This document shows, one piece after another, positions 12,801 through 25,159 of a stretch of 64,000 bases of DNA. A program made the translations under genes and the position numbers. Origin of the DNA: Ceratothoa steindachneri (taxonomy: Eukaryota > Arthropoda > Malacostraca > Isopoda > Cymothoidae); contig OZ018322.1 of NCBI GenBank assembly GCA_963969495.1, positions 162,058,048 through 162,122,047 on the forward strand, in the 5' to 3' direction. Positions within the stretch are counted from its first letter, which is position 1, and each line of letters opens with the position of its first letter. The notes beneath the pieces were generated by a model, which made no database searches, had not been told where the DNA came from, and saw nothing but the letters and a program-made list of their open reading frames with translations.

Positions 12801-12829
12801 TGGGAATGCCTTCCATTGGATAATCTTCT

Positions 12830-13560
12830 GGCCAAGCTCAGTGTAAAGCTTTAATGGATTTACTGGAGACACAAAAACTTAAAAACAATGTTACTGCCCT
12901 TGTTATTGACCCTACATCCAGTGAAAATAGAGTTTACAGTGTAGCTGCATTACTGTAAGACAAAATGATTAACAAATTGATGGCTTAATGGGTCACAACT
13001 AGGAGCAGGTTGAGGGAAGCTTTAGGCAAGGTGTATGTATCAAATAATCCAGGATTAAATCATATGTAGGACGTTTGGACGGACTTGTCGAAGAGAAATC
13101 CAAGGATGCTGGCTATAAACGGCCTATGGTTTAAGTGAAATCAGAACAATGACATAAAATTCTAAGACATTTAACATCAGAATGGCTTCCAAGAACCGAA
13201 TTTGGCGAAATGGTTGAACTGCGTGTCATTTTTATTGGAGAAGGTCTCGTTGAAGTATTCAATGGAGTCAACCAAGCGACATTCATTAAGCTAGATGGAT
13301 GGCCAAAAACCTGTACCCCATTAGTATGCTGATGTTTGCATCTCAAATTGAGTACGAAAATGAAGTGTATCAAGGCTGGAAAGACATCACCTTCTTTATG
13401 TTGTTTTACATTTCTATATGGATGATGTCAATGTCTACTGCACATTCTCACGTAAAAACTTAATGTCTAATCCAGGACATGATGAAGTATGTACAAAAAA
13501 ACTCAGTCAGTAATTCAGTACTTAATAAGATGGAAAACCACAGATGGTATGGGACATAAG
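12830..13560 (+). pseudogene. Relic of a second multicopy uncharacterised family
   Basis: The pieces read NNVTALVIDPTSSENRVYS near 12880-12950, EWLPRTEFGEMVELRVIF near 13180-13240, then in another frame QPSDIH and ARWMAKNLYPISMLMFASQ near 13275-13345. This matches the pattern of a widespread invertebrate family with a late HxARWMAK motif, usually found as many dispersed copies; I do not know its function. It may be joined to the preceding relic as one chimera or may simply be adjacent. There are many stops. Confidence 0.42.
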
Positions 13561-13564
13561 AACT

Positions 13565-15635
13565 TATGTCAATGCCATCTTCAGTAAGAGATTGAGCGAC
13601 ACGTTGAAGCGTATCATCCCTAGACACACTGAACTTGGATGCGACGGCTTCTGAAACATTTCAAGTTTTGGCAAGTGAAAACGGACTATAGAAGAGCTTT
13701 GGATTATTTTAAGTATCTAGAAGCGGCTAATAACATTAATAAACGTGATAACAATATCATCAGCGAGTTCAACAGTCGCTGCTTTGACAACTTTAAGAAA
13801 CAAATTCTCACCAAATAAAAGTGTAAATGTCCCCATGAAATTAATTATCATGTAATGCTTTGTATTCTTGAACTATTAGACATATGACAAAGAGTTAATC
13901 TAAATTTTTATTTATCAAAAAGGGGCCTTGTTTCCATTGGGTGTGAGTAAACGAATTTGGTGATATTTCCGGAAACTTGTATGTACCAATGTGGTATTTT
14001 TTGTTCAAAGACAATCATAATTAGAGAAGTTATAAACAGGATTAAAATCACTCGTTTGGTACGTATTTTCTTGCTCTATATGACTGGTTCATATTTAAAG
14101 TTATTTTGCTAAATAAGATTTGGCAGATTTTAAGAGAGAAAATTTAAAGCTTCTTGCAGCTATGCTTCTCTACACCCTACGAGTAAGTCAAAGTATTTGT
14201 GATTGTCGGCTTAAGAGGTCAAAATCATGGGAAAATTGAGGGAAACATGGGAAATTAAAAAATGGTTAATTGTTTACAATCCTGCTATTCGTTTTAAAGT
14301 GAACAAACTAATTGTAAGATGATAAGTACGATCAGCTAACTCTATGACAGTTCCAGCGACAACAAAAAGTTCAAGAGGATGACAAGAAAGAACAATATGA
14401 TCGTTTGATGCTGATAAACCGAAAGGTAGTACAGTGAAAGTCCAAACAGCATCAGCCGCTCGACAAAAAAGCTCAGTTATATTAAAGAAGGCCGATTGAT
14501 TGTGATGTATGTGTAGGTGTGTGTGAGAGAGAGAACGAGAGATTCGTGAGTGACGCCAGCCGTTCAAGGCGTTTACAAATGAGTAGTTCTTGATAGATTG
14601 GTGGTGAATTACTGTTATTGTTATTCATGTTATTTTTTTTAAGGATTAGGTGAAGAGTAGCGTGTTTGGAATCAGCTGGTAGCGCTTCAGATAAGGAGAA
14701 CATATTAAGAAAACGATGTGATGTTGCAGAAGAATTAGGAGAACTGACGGAAGAGATTGAGTGTAAGAGATTCAATAGAATAGGTCTTTTAGGAAGAGTA
14801 AAGTAGGCAAGTTATTTCTTCGAGAAAAATGGTTGAATGAGAAAGAGAAATGGATCCGCCTTGTGCTTGGATACTATTAGATCTTATGAAGTAAAATTGA
14901 TAATAATGTAAATTCGAAAATTATAATCTAAAACAGTACTTTTATTAACTATTTTTCGGGAGCTAAAGAGTGCGAGCTGAGATATGTGAACTTAAGCCGT
15001 TGACTTTTTCTCCACCTTTTGTTGATCAAAGACAAAATTATAAGATTGTAGCAAAATTGAATGAATATGGCTTAAATATTTCAAAAATAAAAACAAGGAC
15101 GAGAAGCTAGAATAATAGGAGAAATCAAAATGTCTATCTTACGCACATGATTTAAATAATTAATAAACTCAGCTCCATACTTTTACATTTTTTGGTACCA
15201 TATACATTTTAACTAAAGCAGAGCTTCAATATTAATTTTAAAAACCGTCAAGTTTTTCAGCACCACACTTTAGGAAGTCAAACTGATAGATTTTCCCTCC
15301 TATTTCGTGAAAAATATTGTAATTTAACGTGATAAAGAAAACATGCTTAAGCATTGCTCTACCCCCACCCTTTTTGTAGTAAAAGTAAAATATCAGGAAA
15401 GTTTTTTAAAGATTTTTACGGGCTGATGGCGACTTTAGAAGATTAAAATTTAATTTAATGTTCCAACCCTGTGGAATTTCTCAATCAAGAATTTGAGCCA
15501 TTTACGTGGCAGGCAATGCCAGGAGAAAATTATTTCTCCAAATCTTTTCTCGTCTAGATGGTTTATTATCTTTTTTATCATAGCACTCTTCGTTAGAAAC
15601 TATTCACAATAATCAATTATTAAAATTTGAAATAT
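13565..15635. other. No recognisable gene
   Basis: Minus-strand ORFs at 14274-14567 and 14482-14775 overlap in different frames and carry no motif. A (TG/GA)-rich patch lies at 14510-14545. The rest is AT-rich. Confidence 0.5.
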
Positions 15636-15639
15636 TCTT

Positions 15640-17218
15640 TACGGTGGGTTCAAATATTCCTGCGATTACTATCGGAGTTAACAGACGTCTGTTTAACTCC
15701 GACCTAAAAACGAATAAGTCCCCTGGTCCGGACGGGTTTCTCTCGAAATTGTTGAAGAAAGTGCGTGATGAGGTGGCACCACATCTGACCACAATCTTCA
15801 ACGCTTCGAGCTGGACTGGACGCGTTCCTGGAGACTGGCGTGAGGCGAAGGTGACTCCGATCTTCAAGAAAGGAGAGCAAAGCTAGCCGTCCAACTACCG
15901 ACCTATCAGTTTAACCTCGATAGTCGGTAAACTCATGAAAAGTATCATAGTGGACAATAAAACGTCATATTTGGAGTACAATCCGCTATTGAAGAGTTCC
16001 AAGCGCGGCTTTCGAAGGCACCGGTCATGCCTCACGAACCTTTGTGGAATTTTTCAACTTCATTTTCAGTGAGTATGATCGGAATAAAGTGGTGGATGTT
16101 TTCTACCTAGACTTTCAAAAAGCCTCTGACAAGGTACCACAAAGTGCGTGCCCTGGGCATAGACGAAAATGTAGCAAGTTAGATAAAGAACTGGCTAAGA
16201 GGCAGACGGCAACGGGTAGTGTTGAATGGACGAGCTTCTAAGTTGGCACCCGTAACTAGCGTTGTTCCCCAAGGTTCTGTCCTACGACCACTACTGTTCA
16301 TCATCTATGTTAATGATATAGATGGTGACGTAGTTGCGAAGATTTCTAAATTTGCTAACGATACCAAACTTGGTATGAACGTTTCAAAGGAAAGAAATAA
16401 TCCTCGGCTGCAAGGAGGTCTTCGGAAGATTGGGGAATGGTCGGACAGGTGGCAAATGCCTTTTAACGTGAACAAATGCAAAATGATGCATATCGGCCAC
16501 CAAAACCCCCACTCACCGTATATCTTTAAGAGCACTGCTCTTGAAAGCACTGATACCGAGAAAGACTTGGGTGTAACAATCACTAGTGCCCTCAAGTTCT
16601 TTAAACAGTGCATTACGGCGGGGAAAAGAGCCGAAAGGATGCTAGGGCGTATAAAGCAACAGTTTGGATATCGGAACAAGGAAATAGTACTCTGTCTGTA
16701 CAATTCACTTGTCCGACCGCACCTGGAGTATGCCGTACAATTTTGAAGTCCTTCAATTCGAAAGTACATCGTGAGATTGGAACGCGTGCAAGCCAGGGCA
16801 ACCAAACTGATTCCCTCTATCAGACATAAAAGTTATGAAGATAGATTAAGGGAATTAGATCTGTTCTCGCTGGAAACCCATAGACTGCGTATTCAGCTCA
16901 TCGAAGTTTTCAAAATACTTCGAGGGTTCGACAATGTTGATTACAGGGATATTTTCAGCCTTAATGAGAGCAGAACAATTAATCACCGCTTTAAACTTGA
17001 GTGGAAGCGTTACAACCGCGATCTGTGTGGGAAATTTTTCACGTACAGTATCTGCGGTAGCTGTAACGCAGTCTCGGTGGAGGTTATCAACAGACAATTC
17101 TGTTGACCAGTTCAAGTCAAGACTAGACAAAGTCTTGAAGCGACCGTTTCGGGAGGACGTGAGGCAATTGAGTGGGGATGTGCCCACTCGACAGCTAGCC
17201 CAAAAGTACTTTTTTTGA
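15640..17218 (+). pseudogene. CR1-like LINE reverse transcriptase, near-complete RT to C-terminus
   Basis: This is the polymerase that copies LINE RNA at the nicked target. Blocks in order: NKSPGPDGF (RT start, near 15715), GDWREAKVTPIFKKGE, NYRPISLTSIVGKLM, RGFRRHRSCLTN, DVFYLDFQKASDKVP (palm motif A, D present), VVPQGSVLRPLLFIIYVNDI, the active-site box FANDTKLG at about 16351, KCKMMHIGH, EKDLGVTI, LVRPHLEYAVQF, then the C-terminal helical part (RLRELDLFSLETHRLR) ending DQFKSRLDKVLKR at about 17150. The family has FADD, so the second catalytic Asp is changed to Asn. Several frameshifts and stops split it, including after KKGEQS. No endonuclease precedes it, so it is 5'-truncated. Confidence 0.9.
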
Positions 17219-17275
17219 ATGGACCGTAAGGTCTTCTAGGGTACTTATTTTTCTAGTAGCTCCTTGTAGTTCTGC
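17219..17275 (+). other. 3' tail of the CR1-like LINE
   Basis: Non-coding sequence directly follows the last LINE codon, with a short pyrimidine-rich stretch. No poly(A) or clear microsatellite terminus was seen. Confidence 0.35.
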
Positions 17276-20200
17276 ACTCCTGTATCTTTCGAACGGAGGT
17301 GCATTTCATACAAGTTGATTCCATCTTTTGATATGATGCAGGCCCATCGCTTTCCGTTTGGCTTTAGTACTCTCTAAACATAATATTATGTCACGATGCT
17401 GAAAAAAAGGTTTCTAATTTGCTTTCTAAAATCGGTTTCTCGATGAAAATTTCTCAAATTCGCCGGTTAAAATTTACTATTTCATACTCACTATATGATT
17501 TATTAATTCCCATCATTTTAAATTAAATTTTGCCCAATAAAAATAAAGAGAGAAATTAGATCTAGAAGTATTAAGGAAAATTGTTAAATAGTTAAGGAAG
17601 ATATTAAAATTTCAGACTCACAAAGAGCCATTAACCTTTTTCTAAAATAACTTGGTAGTATATTAGTGTGGTAAAATTTATCAACTACAAAACACACGTA
17701 CTAAAGTTTAACATGCCTGAATCTATTACATCTTCCGGCCTTAGTTGATTGTGATATAAACCAACCCATACTTCACCAAATTAACTTAGCACGTAAATTA
17801 ACCAATATATGTATGGTGTAGGGTTAAACTAATGTAGTCTTATTGTATGGTAACATATTGCTCTTAAGTACTCAGAGATGCAGTCACCGATGTAGCATTT
17901 GTACCTTTGATAGTTATTTTTTAAGACTTGTGCGAGTAATATCACGCAACATGATAGATTACCATATTTGGTTCCTCCTTTCTTCCTTTCTTTCTTTTCT
18001 TTAATATGAGGCTACCTGGTGTGGATATGATTAAGAGGTAAATCGAAACACCTAGTTTTAAAGATAAGAACTTTGGCTCAATCGGTTATGCGAGCTACTC
18101 AAGAACTACTTAAATGCAGAGGTCCGTATCCTGAATATGTCCAAACTACGACAGAAATATTATATGCGATTAAATCTGTTATTTATTAGATTTCTCGAGT
18201 TTTAGTCAACTTTGAATTTGGATATGGAAACAAGATGACTAACCTTCTCTAAGAGGGATTTTCGTTAATTTATTTTAAAATAATAGGTATTTTGCTCTAC
18301 CTCTGTAACCATTTTAAAGCTGGTACATGGCTGATATTTAACGAAAATAATTTCAGATGCATTGTGACCCCCATTACACACCGCCAGTTTATTTCAATTT
18401 ACCAATGCAAATGCCTTTTCCCTTTTCTCTTTTTATCACCCTATTTTCAAACTGCAGCTCCCTATCCAATTATAAGGTTGACATTTCTAAGAAAGTAGCT
18501 CTCACTTTGGTGCCAGAGACCTGTGATTACTCTCCCTGACTCTATTTCAACTACTACCTCTTTAAACAGGTATTCATTACTGTATTTTCCGAGAGCTGCA
18601 AGGCGATATGGTGTATTGGTCTAATTGCTGCTATCCATCTGAGCCCTCCACACTATTTCCGATTAACTCTACCGACACCTTTGTATTTGTTCTTGCCAAC
18701 TTGGGTTGAAGCTTTCTCTCGCTTTCTTGTTTAGTTTCCCACCTTCTCGTAACCAATAACAAAGCTTCTTTTACGACAAGATTGAATTCTAAACCAGGCA
18801 AATTCTACATCTTCTTTCTCAACTTAATTTAACCATAGCCACTCTAATCGGCCGCACTATACTCAGTCATATGCATAAATTTTGGTCATATTCTATCTCT
18901 TCCATCTCTCAAATTGCCTCACATCTATATACATCAAAATGTAATTGAATTTGCTGCCTCTTACATCTTAATTTATAGCCTCCCTATAATAAAAGATTCA
19001 GAGGGAATTACTAAACCCTTTCCTTTACAGTTCTTTTTCATCCCTTTTCACCCAACATTTGCTCACCACACGTTAATCCATCTCGTTATCGTTGGCTTTC
19101 CTCAAATAATCATGAATCAATTATCCATGGATCTTGCCTCTCTCTTTCCTACACTTGTCTGTCACACAAAAAAATTGGCAACAATCACTCACTTAACTCA
19201 TTTTACTTGATCTTTCCATCCTTTTTTGATGTTCTCGCGGCTCGTCTTCCACTTTTTCTCTTGTCTGTGGTAATTTCTCAGAAGGCAAAGCCTTTAAGGC
19301 AAGATTGCAAGACTGCAAGAGGCATTAGTGGATTGTGCTTCCGCGTGTTAGTGAGAGAGCCACTGCCGCCCACGCCTACACCATAGACAAACACTACATA
19401 CAACCTTACCCTAAGTAAAATCTCTTAGTGAAGTATACATGTTCTACAGCGTTTTGAATAACAAAACAATCAACACATGCTATTCAAGTTTCTTACTTGT
19501 ATTTCTTTCCCTTTGACGCTTGACTCTCTACCCCATAATATCCCCCAACTTTCCCACGTTCTCCTCCAACAAGATAATTTATAATTCATCTGGTAAACGT
19601 AACTCACCTTCACCTCACAATCTAGAAATTAGCCTAACCCATCCACCTGATTTTCTCTGTTCCGTACTCTTTTAACCTGTGAAACTATTCTCCTACTAAT
19701 GTGTTAAAATGCAGCTGTTCTCATAATAATTCTACCAGGGGCTCTATCGTCAGACTATTCTTTATTATCTCGCCCAACTTATTGGTATCTTGCATTTTTA
19801 TCACATTTCCTTTAAAACCCTGATGACCTCTTTGGGTATGCATTCTAGGTTCGAAACAGACATGACTCAGCTTTCTTAAATGTACCTGCCCTTTTATCGA
19901 TTGGGTGATGCTTGTTAGGTTCTATTTTGATGACTTTGATACCTAGGCAATCTGGAAAACCTGTCGATTATGCTATTCTTCTCTATCGTCTTCCAGAATT
20001 CTTGATGTCTCTAGAACTGTCATTCATTGTTGTGGCGTATAACAATCGAATATCACTCAGCTTGTTCAGATTTACAGTAATATATCTTGGCCGGTGGAGG
20101 TGAGCTTTTGTGTTGCGAAAGCCTGTGTTTTTAGCCTGAACCTATATCGTTTTCTTTTGTCTATCAATCCACATCGTTCACTGGAACTATAACTTATGTT

Positions 20201-20990
20201 ATATCTGCTTAAGAAATCATTACCTCATGGCTCCGGACAAGTTTTGAAATTGAATTATTACAGAATAGATGCTGATAGGTACTCCTTTGTAGTTAGCTTG
20301 CCGCTGTAAAAGATTGTTTCTTATCTTACTTTTAGTAGAACCTCGGTTCCCCTTTTCGACCCTGTCAAAAATCAGGAATTACTAAGATAATTAATGCAGC
20401 TAATATCAGTAAGTATTCCCTTTTTCTTATATGCAATCTTACCGTATCCGATCTCACCTTGACCAAAGTACTTTTGATAACATTGTGCACAGTATATTCC
20501 CTCGAACCTTGACTACTGTATTTCATTGCTTGCTACTGTCCCCTTGTCCCTTGTTCTTAAAGTAAACTTGTCTATGGTCAACTTCGAACGTTCTGACTAT
20601 GACCTTTTATTCAACTCACTTATTCATTTTTGAACATATGTACCGCTTGGTTAATTCATTTGTCAGTCGACAAATGAGGACTAACCTGGTGAGGTTATCT
20701 CTATTATATTTAACAAATTCTAAGCTGTTTATTCCTGTTGAATTCTCTTATTTATTTCCGGTAATAGGTTAACCTTGTTCTCGTTACTAGCACAACTAAG
20801 CCCCCTAGAACTTATTTGTTGCTCTTTAGGTAGAGAAATGTTGATAGCTCAAACATTTTGCATAGTAATTCTTTATTATTTTTAAATTTTGCTTCATCTT
20901 TTTCACACCAATTAAGTTTGAAAATTGTGTAGAACAAATTGGTAACTATAAAATTGATTACAATTATATAACATATATACAGAAAGCGTG
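17276..20990. other. No recognisable gene
   Basis: The right part (18600-19700) is pyrimidine-rich on the plus strand. ORFs at 18292-18539, 18914-19210 and 19912-20103 have no recognisable motif or coding bias. Confidence 0.5.
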
Positions 20991-20998
20991 AAAACACA

Positions 20999-21485
20999 TT
21001 TAGCAGAGACGAGTGAGAGGAACTGAAAGCAGCAAGGCACTTCCCGAGCGAACGGCTCTTTGTTTAGTTCCCACGGTCAGTGTGAAAGAAATGTAAGGGA
21101 GACTTGTGGTGTTGAGAATTTTATATATGAGAAGGAGGACTTTAACAGCAATATGAAAATTAATATGCAGCCAATGTGGTTCGCGGAGCAGGGACGTGAA
21201 ACGAAAGAACCTTCCTCGACAGAGGAACTCAGGCCGCAAAGTTCTGGACAAATGAGAAGTAGTAGAGTAATCATGGCCAGAGCTAACAAAGAGATAGATG
21301 GCTATCTCAAAACTGTTTCGGTCAAAGTCAAACTGAATAGGAGTGAGCTTAAGAAGCAAACAGAGAGATGATTTTCTTATATTATTAACATGCGATTTGA
21401 CTGTCAAAGGAAATACCAAGATTTTGAACGTTATCAGAGAACCCGATTCGAGAGCCAGCAAGATTAGGATAGAGGGCTAAGACTT
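20999..21485 (-). pseudogene. L2/CR1-like LINE C-terminal fragment
   Basis: Minus-strand frames 21461-21000 and 21289-21077 together give the post-RT region of an L2/CR1-type LINE. VQNLGISFDSQI is just upstream, then NSFEIAIYLFVSSGHDYS, a frame change, LLREPHWLHINFHIAVK, LLLIYKILNTTSLPYIS and SGSALLLSVPLTRL. The family pattern is LHWLPV..R..FK.LLL.YK.LN.LAP.YLS followed by LLSVPR. The usual GDRAF...LWN.LP ending is missing. The catalytic RT core is absent and a frameshift splits the piece, so this is a short dead 3' fragment. Confidence 0.72.
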
Positions 21486-21499
21486 TGGCGTTGAGAGAC

Positions 21500-22030
21500 A
21501 TCTACTAAGGTCCCCATCAAAAGAGCCATAGTTATGTCCTGGGTGAGTGTCGTGGAATGGCCAGACTCTATATTTATATATACGTAGGTACTTTAGGGCT
21601 TGGGGCCGAACTTGGTTGAAGACCGTTGGTGAAAAGGGAAATTGTTATGAGTCCAGTGGGGATGGTTTATTATTAACTTTGAGGGGTCCTTTTAAACAAA
21701 TATTTCAAAGTGCAAGTTGGTCAAAAATTAACAGGTAGCTGGTACGCGCTGGAGTTACAAAGGAAAGACAATGACGAAAATATAACTTTATTAATAACAA
21801 AATGATATTTATATTTACATAAAAATTGGATTTAAAGGGAATGCTCAGCCAGACGGAGATAAAGGTCCACACGCGATATAGTTAGGTTAATTAAAAGATT
21901 AAAGAGGTCGGATTCAGTTTGGTGATTTAAATGGGGATTTTAAACCAGGGCGTTCACACAAATAATAGGACAATTGGGTAAGCCAGATTCAAGATCAATC
22001 TACAGGTGGCAAAGGTTACGTTTACCTTAT
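21500..22030 (-). repeat. Possible LTR remnant
   Basis: A TTTATTAATAA block near 21785 gives AATAAA on the minus strand in a setting similar to the polyadenylation region of the LTR at 43930-43945. The following GC-richer stretch is weakly similar in composition. No ends were identified, so this is only a suggestion. Confidence 0.2.
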
Positions 22031-22039
22031 GTACGAGAG

Positions 22040-22116
22040 CTCATGCTAGCCGAGTGGATACGGCGTTGGCCTCCCAACGTCACGGTACGGGGTTCGATTC
22101 CGAATCCCGGCATGAG
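22040..22116 (+). tRNA. tRNA-like sequence or tRNA-derived SINE head
   Basis: The ends form a perfect 7-bp acceptor stem (CTCATGC with GCATGAG). A box-like TAGCCGAGTGGATA and B box GGTTCGATTCC are both present, so a Pol III promoter is plausible. The D arm GCCG/CGGC pairs. The anticodon would be CCC (Gly) in the loop CTCCCAA, but the expected stem does not pair; instead CGTTGG and CCAACG form a tighter hairpin. The T loop is about five bases too long. A working tRNA is unlikely, and a SINE head or tRNA pseudogene is more likely. Confidence 0.5.
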
Positions 22117-22500
22117 AGGACACAAACGTCAGCGCACGTAGAGATCTAGCTATCGATTGGTGGACGCCCTGGGCTCACCCCGTTATTGGGTGAGTAGATC
22201 TTACACCTCTCACCTCACACAAAGCCAATCACAACACTGCTTTCTTTCCCCTCTCACCTTCACAGCATAACACACACACACTTTCTCTGTTTCAAGGAAA
22301 CCTGCCGATGGGTATCTATATTCACGTACCTCTGACGCAGAACAGGTTCCTCTCCCGAGGTGACGAAGGCTTCCACCTGAACGCTGTTTGGTGTCAAAAC
22401 ATAATACTCCCTGGCACCTCTCCCCAAAACAGGACCTTCCCCAGGGACCCTCGGGCCGACCAGCCATTGTCATTCTGACCTTAATAAAAAATTTCATTAT
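22117..22500 (+). repeat. Possible body of the tRNA-headed repeat
   Basis: GC-richer sequence follows the tRNA-like head. It contains a 9-bp-class inverted pair around CTCACCC/GGGTGAG and ends near an AATAAA at about 22483. A second copy was not seen in the window, so SINE status is unproven. Confidence 0.25.
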
Positions 22501-22504
22501 TCGG

Positions 22505-23640
22505 TCGGAGATCCTCCCAGTATCATGAAAGGATTGGTGCTAGCTAATTAACTAAACTTACGTACGCGTTGCCGAAAAGGGGCCAGTTGTGGTACGATGA
22601 ATGCGACAGAATAAGTTGGGTACCTCTTGCTTCAAACGAGGGAGCACTTGTCGCCATCGGAGATGGGAATCATTGTCAGTCCTTTTCGATTAACTATGGC
22701 AGAGGTCACTGATGTCGAAGCTTGCCGATTGACTAAGGCAGAGTTCACGGATCGATTTAGCCTCCAACTTGAATCGAAATTGCCGCTGGGGCGGGGAAGA
22801 GGATAGTGTCCTTCAGCTCGTTCGTCGAAGTAAGTGTAATTCTAACAGTGCCGCTGTCTAAACTTATTTGAAGAGTTAATTTAGGCGCCTGGTGATGTGG
22901 CTCCAGACGCGCTCGCGAATTTGGGGAAAAATCGGCGACTTCTTTGGGGGAATGGGGAATCGTGATGACGTTCGTTGGAATGTCCAACGGATTTCAATCT
23001 TCGAGCGGAAAGCCAGAATGCTAGCGGAGAGGGGAACGTGGTGGACGATGACATCGGTCCCTAGGCAAATGCAGCTGGGGTGTGTGATAACAGCGTCGGC
23101 CGCCTCTTTTTCCAGGTTCAGCCATGCTTTCCCATCTCCATGTGGTGACCTCAGGATCCACGAGGGTAGAGAAGAGCACGTGGCCGCCATTTGATCTTAT
23201 TCTGCTACATTGAGTATGAAAAAGTTATCCGATAGCAATTAGTAATCTTGTGACATGCAGATAAAAGATTAGTGATAGTAAGGGTGAACGAGTTTGGGAA
23301 GGAACAGAGAAATATTTGCATGTTATCAGCATATAAATGGAAGTATAGAGCTAGGCCCGGCAGAATAAGGCTAAAAGGAATGAGCTAGCTACGAAAGAGG
23401 AGTGTGCAAGTAAAGAGCCATAAGGTACATCGTATGACACTGCAGCTGGCCTAAACATCACGCCCTGATGGAACAGAGTGAGTACAACAAGAAGATTGAT
23501 AAGAGCGAAACAATTTTAGACCATAATAAATGATTTAAACATTATTTAGCATGAAACTGAGTGTCCACATAAAATAAATCCTTCTTTTCTCAACTTTGTA
23601 TACAAATTGTATTCGTGTACTCAACATGTACTTTTCGTCC
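22505..23640. other. No recognised gene; overlapping short ORFs at 22757-23194
   Basis: Three frames stay open over the same 300-450 bases: 22757-22987 (-), 22876-23190 (-) and 22892-23194 (+). The two minus frames overlap and could be one frameshifted coding relic (MDIPTNVITIPHSPKE... and MAATCSSLPSW...). No motif is recognisable. GC is higher here than in the flanks, which alone can keep frames open. Confidence 0.3.
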
Positions 23641-23654
23641 TTTTTTGCTTATCT

Positions 23655-23702
23655 CTTTCTCATTCTCCTTCAATATTCCTCTTTGATTGTAATCTTTATG
23701 TC
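23655..23702 (+). repeat. Short dispersed repeat, arm 1 of an inverted pair
   Basis: About 45 bases containing TATTCCTCTTTGATTGTAAT recur in reverse complement at 25108-25155. Confidence 0.6.
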
Positions 23703-23779
23703 GTAGTATAGCTCTATATACCATACCCACATCTATTATAGTTTATTTTAGAGTACACGAGGGTTTACTTTCAATAAAT

Positions 23780-25036
23780 TTGGGTAGGCCGAGGTCCGGT
23801 TACGAGGTCAGATCCTCGTAAGGGAGGGCTAGTCCAATAGAGCTGTTTTAAATCTTTGTATGGCTGAGAGTTCCAAATCTGTCTTGGTTACAGGCTGTTA
23901 CAAAGCTATGATGAGCTCAAGGGTCGGAAAGTAAAGGAGTCAGCAAAAATGGACTTTAATAAATATTAATAATTGAAGTTAAATGGTACAACAATAAACA
24001 GACATATAATAAGAAAAATAGCTATTTAAAATGCAATAAAATTAAGGAGGCTGGACGGAATTAAAATTGAGCTTTACACGGGTACATGGTAAGCACACAA
24101 ATGATAATGGTGGAACGGTAGATGGCAATTATAAATTTGGGGAAGCTAAAATATTCGTTACAATACCTTGTACAAAAATGGAGGGGTTGTGGGAGACGAT
24201 GGTCGTTTCCGGCGAAGTGGTGAGATGATGGCTGGGTCACTTCGACGGGGTCCAAGGTCAACTTGCTTATAGTTGAAGTATTCTTTTGAGATTACGGAGG
24301 GGAAAAAGATCCTTTGAGAATGGAGGCTCGGAATTCTTTCGGTGTAAATTCCTTTGAAGAAAACGCAGGGTGAGTTTCTTCAAGACGTCAAACGGTTTGT
24401 TTGGTTGACTATGCGTAATCAAGGGGGTATGATGCTAAGATTAATCTTCACTGAAGCCTTTTGGTATAAGACTTGGTTCTTGTCTGAAGATGGCATCGTT
24501 GCGCGGAGTCAGATAGGTAATCTTACGGGTAGAAGAGTTCTTAACTAGTTCTAGGGTGGATATTTGTTTTATCCAAGGAGGGATACTCGGTTTTATCCCA
24601 CAACGTTTCCTTGCCTTCGGCGTATGACAACCCGAATCGAGGAGGAGTAAGATCGTCTTCTCTCGTGAGCTTCTCTCGCACAAATCTCTGTCGATTCCTT
24701 CTCACACGGGCATATATGGAGGCTTGCAAGTGAGGGAGCTTACCCGATAGAATGGGGGGCACTATCCCCCATCGTTTGAGTAATGGCAAACGCGGCCGTG
24801 GCTAGCGTTTGTCTCAGCCGCTGCCAGCGTGGCTGGAATGGGGGCGAGAGGACTTCTTGTCTTGTTTAAATACTCGGATTGATAAGAGCTACATTCCATG
24901 AGCTCTTGAGCCCGCTCCTATATTTTCTCGTGCTTTTGAGCTTCGAAAATTGCTTGTAAGCGACAACGAGGCCCATCACGTAGAGGCAATGCTTAAAACT
25001 GACGTTATTTCTCCCATCACCTGCTTGTTCGCTCAC
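23780..25036 (-). repeat. Possible solo LTR
   Basis: Landmarks parallel the LTR at 43762-45219. GAGCTCAAGG is followed by a TTTAATAAATATTAAT block (23915-23970), then GC-rich sequence, then TATTTAA on the minus strand (about 24868-24876), and a right end TCACA at about 25036. Minus-strand ORFs at 24441-24789 lie inside and carry no motif. No second LTR, PBS or PPT is seen. The ends are uncertain and overall similarity to that LTR is weak. Confidence 0.3.
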
Positions 25037-25107
25037 ACTTTCATATTAAAATAAAAGAGTAATTTATGTAGTACGTCATATGACTGAATAGATTACTCCT
25101 TTATTTT

Positions 25108-25155
25108 AATCTAAAAGATTACAATCAAAGAGGAATATTAAAAGAGAATGAAGGA
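25108..25155 (-). repeat. Short dispersed repeat, arm 2 of an inverted pair
   Basis: Reverse complement of 23655-23702. The two arms bracket the possible solo LTR. Confidence 0.6.
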
Positions 25156-25159
25156 GATA

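Noticed and set aside
16305..16805. 166-codon minus ORF opposite the CR1-like RT
   Set aside because: It is the antisense shadow of the plus-strand RT, which carries the recognisable motifs.
22040..22116. A functional tRNA-Gly(CCC)
   Set aside because: The anticodon stem does not pair in the required register and the T loop is too long.
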